Positions 63,873-64,000 of a stretch of DNA of 64,000 nt are shown here, one piece after another. Both the position numbers and the translations under genes were made by a program. Within the stretch, counting starts at the first letter, position 1. Every line of letters begins with the position of its first letter. Source of the DNA: Candidatus Saccharimonadota bacterium (GTDB taxonomy: Bacteria > Patescibacteriota > Saccharimonadia > Saccharimonadales > Saccharimonadaceae); NCBI GenBank assembly GCA_030537075.1, contig JAUNOS010000003.1:62001-126000 (forward strand), read 5' to 3'. Below the pieces are notes generated by a model, which did not search any database, was not told the origin of the DNA, and worked only from the letters and a program-made list of their open reading frames with translations.

Positions 63873-64000
63873 TTACGGTCGCGATGGCGGCAGTTCGCGG
63901 CCAGGCTCGGCGCTAACGACGAAGACATAGTGCGGGTCTGTGCCCACATCTGGGTTCGCAGCGCGGTAGTCTACCGTAATATGCCGAGCGATGTCCGGAT
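63873..64000 (-). CDS. C-terminal end of a gene running off the right edge
   Basis: On the minus strand one frame is open from the window edge to a TAA at 63875-63873, giving a C-terminus ARHITVDYRAANPDVGTDP and onward to ELPPSRP. It looks coding by composition and precedes gltX in the same direction. Too short to identify. Confidence 0.4.
   Translation of the reverse strand, partial: PDIARHITVDYRAANPDVGTDPHYVFVVSAEPGRELPPSRP

Noticed and set aside
1-64000. CRISPR array or cas genes
   Set aside because: No regularly spaced repeats and no Cas-like protein seen.
1-64000. UGA recoded to glycine, as in some CPR lineages
   Set aside because: Several clear genes end at TGA in the expected place with the next gene overlapping as ATGA.
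1-64000. Insertion sequences, integrases or prophage genes
   Set aside because: No transposase, integrase or phage structural protein recognised; the only mobile-looking traits are the RM/TA block and the 17-bp direct repeat.

Overview
The window looks like a chromosomal segment of a Candidatus Saccharibacteria (TM7) or closely related Patescibacteria/CPR genome. This is inferred from gene content: a stripped-down division and cell-wall cluster, FtsEX with a PcsB-like CHAP hydrolase, many receiver-only response regulators, a sigma-region-4/HARE regulator, a PIF1-like helicase, a single conjugation-type ATPase, and many small proteins of unknown family. UGA acts as a normal stop codon (for example at the ends of ftsE, NAS and xseB neighbours), so this is not a UGA-recoding CPR lineage. 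Base composition is moderately GC-rich by eye, with AT-richer patches in the restriction-modification gene, in part of glyS and in some intergenic regions.

Layout: 0-5 kb holds a divergent pair of promoters, then ftsE-ftsX, a secreted CHAP hydrolase, a CtpA-type S41 protease and a CheY-like receiver. 5-13 kb carries rpmA, a frameshifted exported-protein gene, a TRM11-like methyltransferase, a flippase-like membrane protein, xseA-xseB, a small histidine kinase/receiver pair overlapping recO, and hypothetical genes. 13.7-18.7 kb has glyS followed by an accessory block: a single-chain restriction-modification-type methyltransferase and an AbrB/Doc toxin-antitoxin pair with a clear operator. 18.7-29.6 kb has pheA, yvcK, a RelA/SpoT-like protein, rnhA, a KwaB-like (DUF4868) gene coupled to a PIF1-type helicase, and a GH1 beta-glycosidase. 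29.6-38 kb is the dcw cluster (mraZ-rsmH-sORF-ftsL-ftsI-mraY-ftsW-murG-ftsQ) with phased MraZ boxes. It lacks murC-F, ftsA and ftsZ here, and is followed by about 840 bp without genes. 38.8-46.7 kb (minus strand) has the T4SS-like ATPase, the sigma4/HARE regulator, topA, a CDP-alcohol phosphatidyltransferase and dprA.

46.7-52.6 kb is the most interesting part. A strong promoter drives an orphan structured RNA of about 310 nt with its own terminator. Next comes a basic helical protein, then a Fur/Zur-family regulator divergent from an operon that encodes a nicotianamine-synthase-like enzyme, a COG0523 metallochaperone GTPase and an unknown protein. One inverted-repeat operator sits between them. 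Converging on this operon are a COG0701 permease and its TIGR03943-type partner. Together these suggest a transition-metal (probably zinc) acquisition locus with a small-molecule metallophore. 52.5-64 kb (mostly minus) holds der-pth, a lipoprotein, an RsuA-type pseudouridine synthase, two more kinase/receiver pairs, tRNA-Glu(CTC), a DUF3048 protein and gltX.

A window-wide regulatory theme is visible. About 25-30 genes have a -10 box, often in the extended TGnTATAAT form, ending 6 to 9 nt before the start codon, most often exactly 6 nt. This implies that leaderless mRNAs are the normal mode for first genes, while Shine-Dalgarno sequences appear at a minority of starts. I used this rule to choose many start codons.
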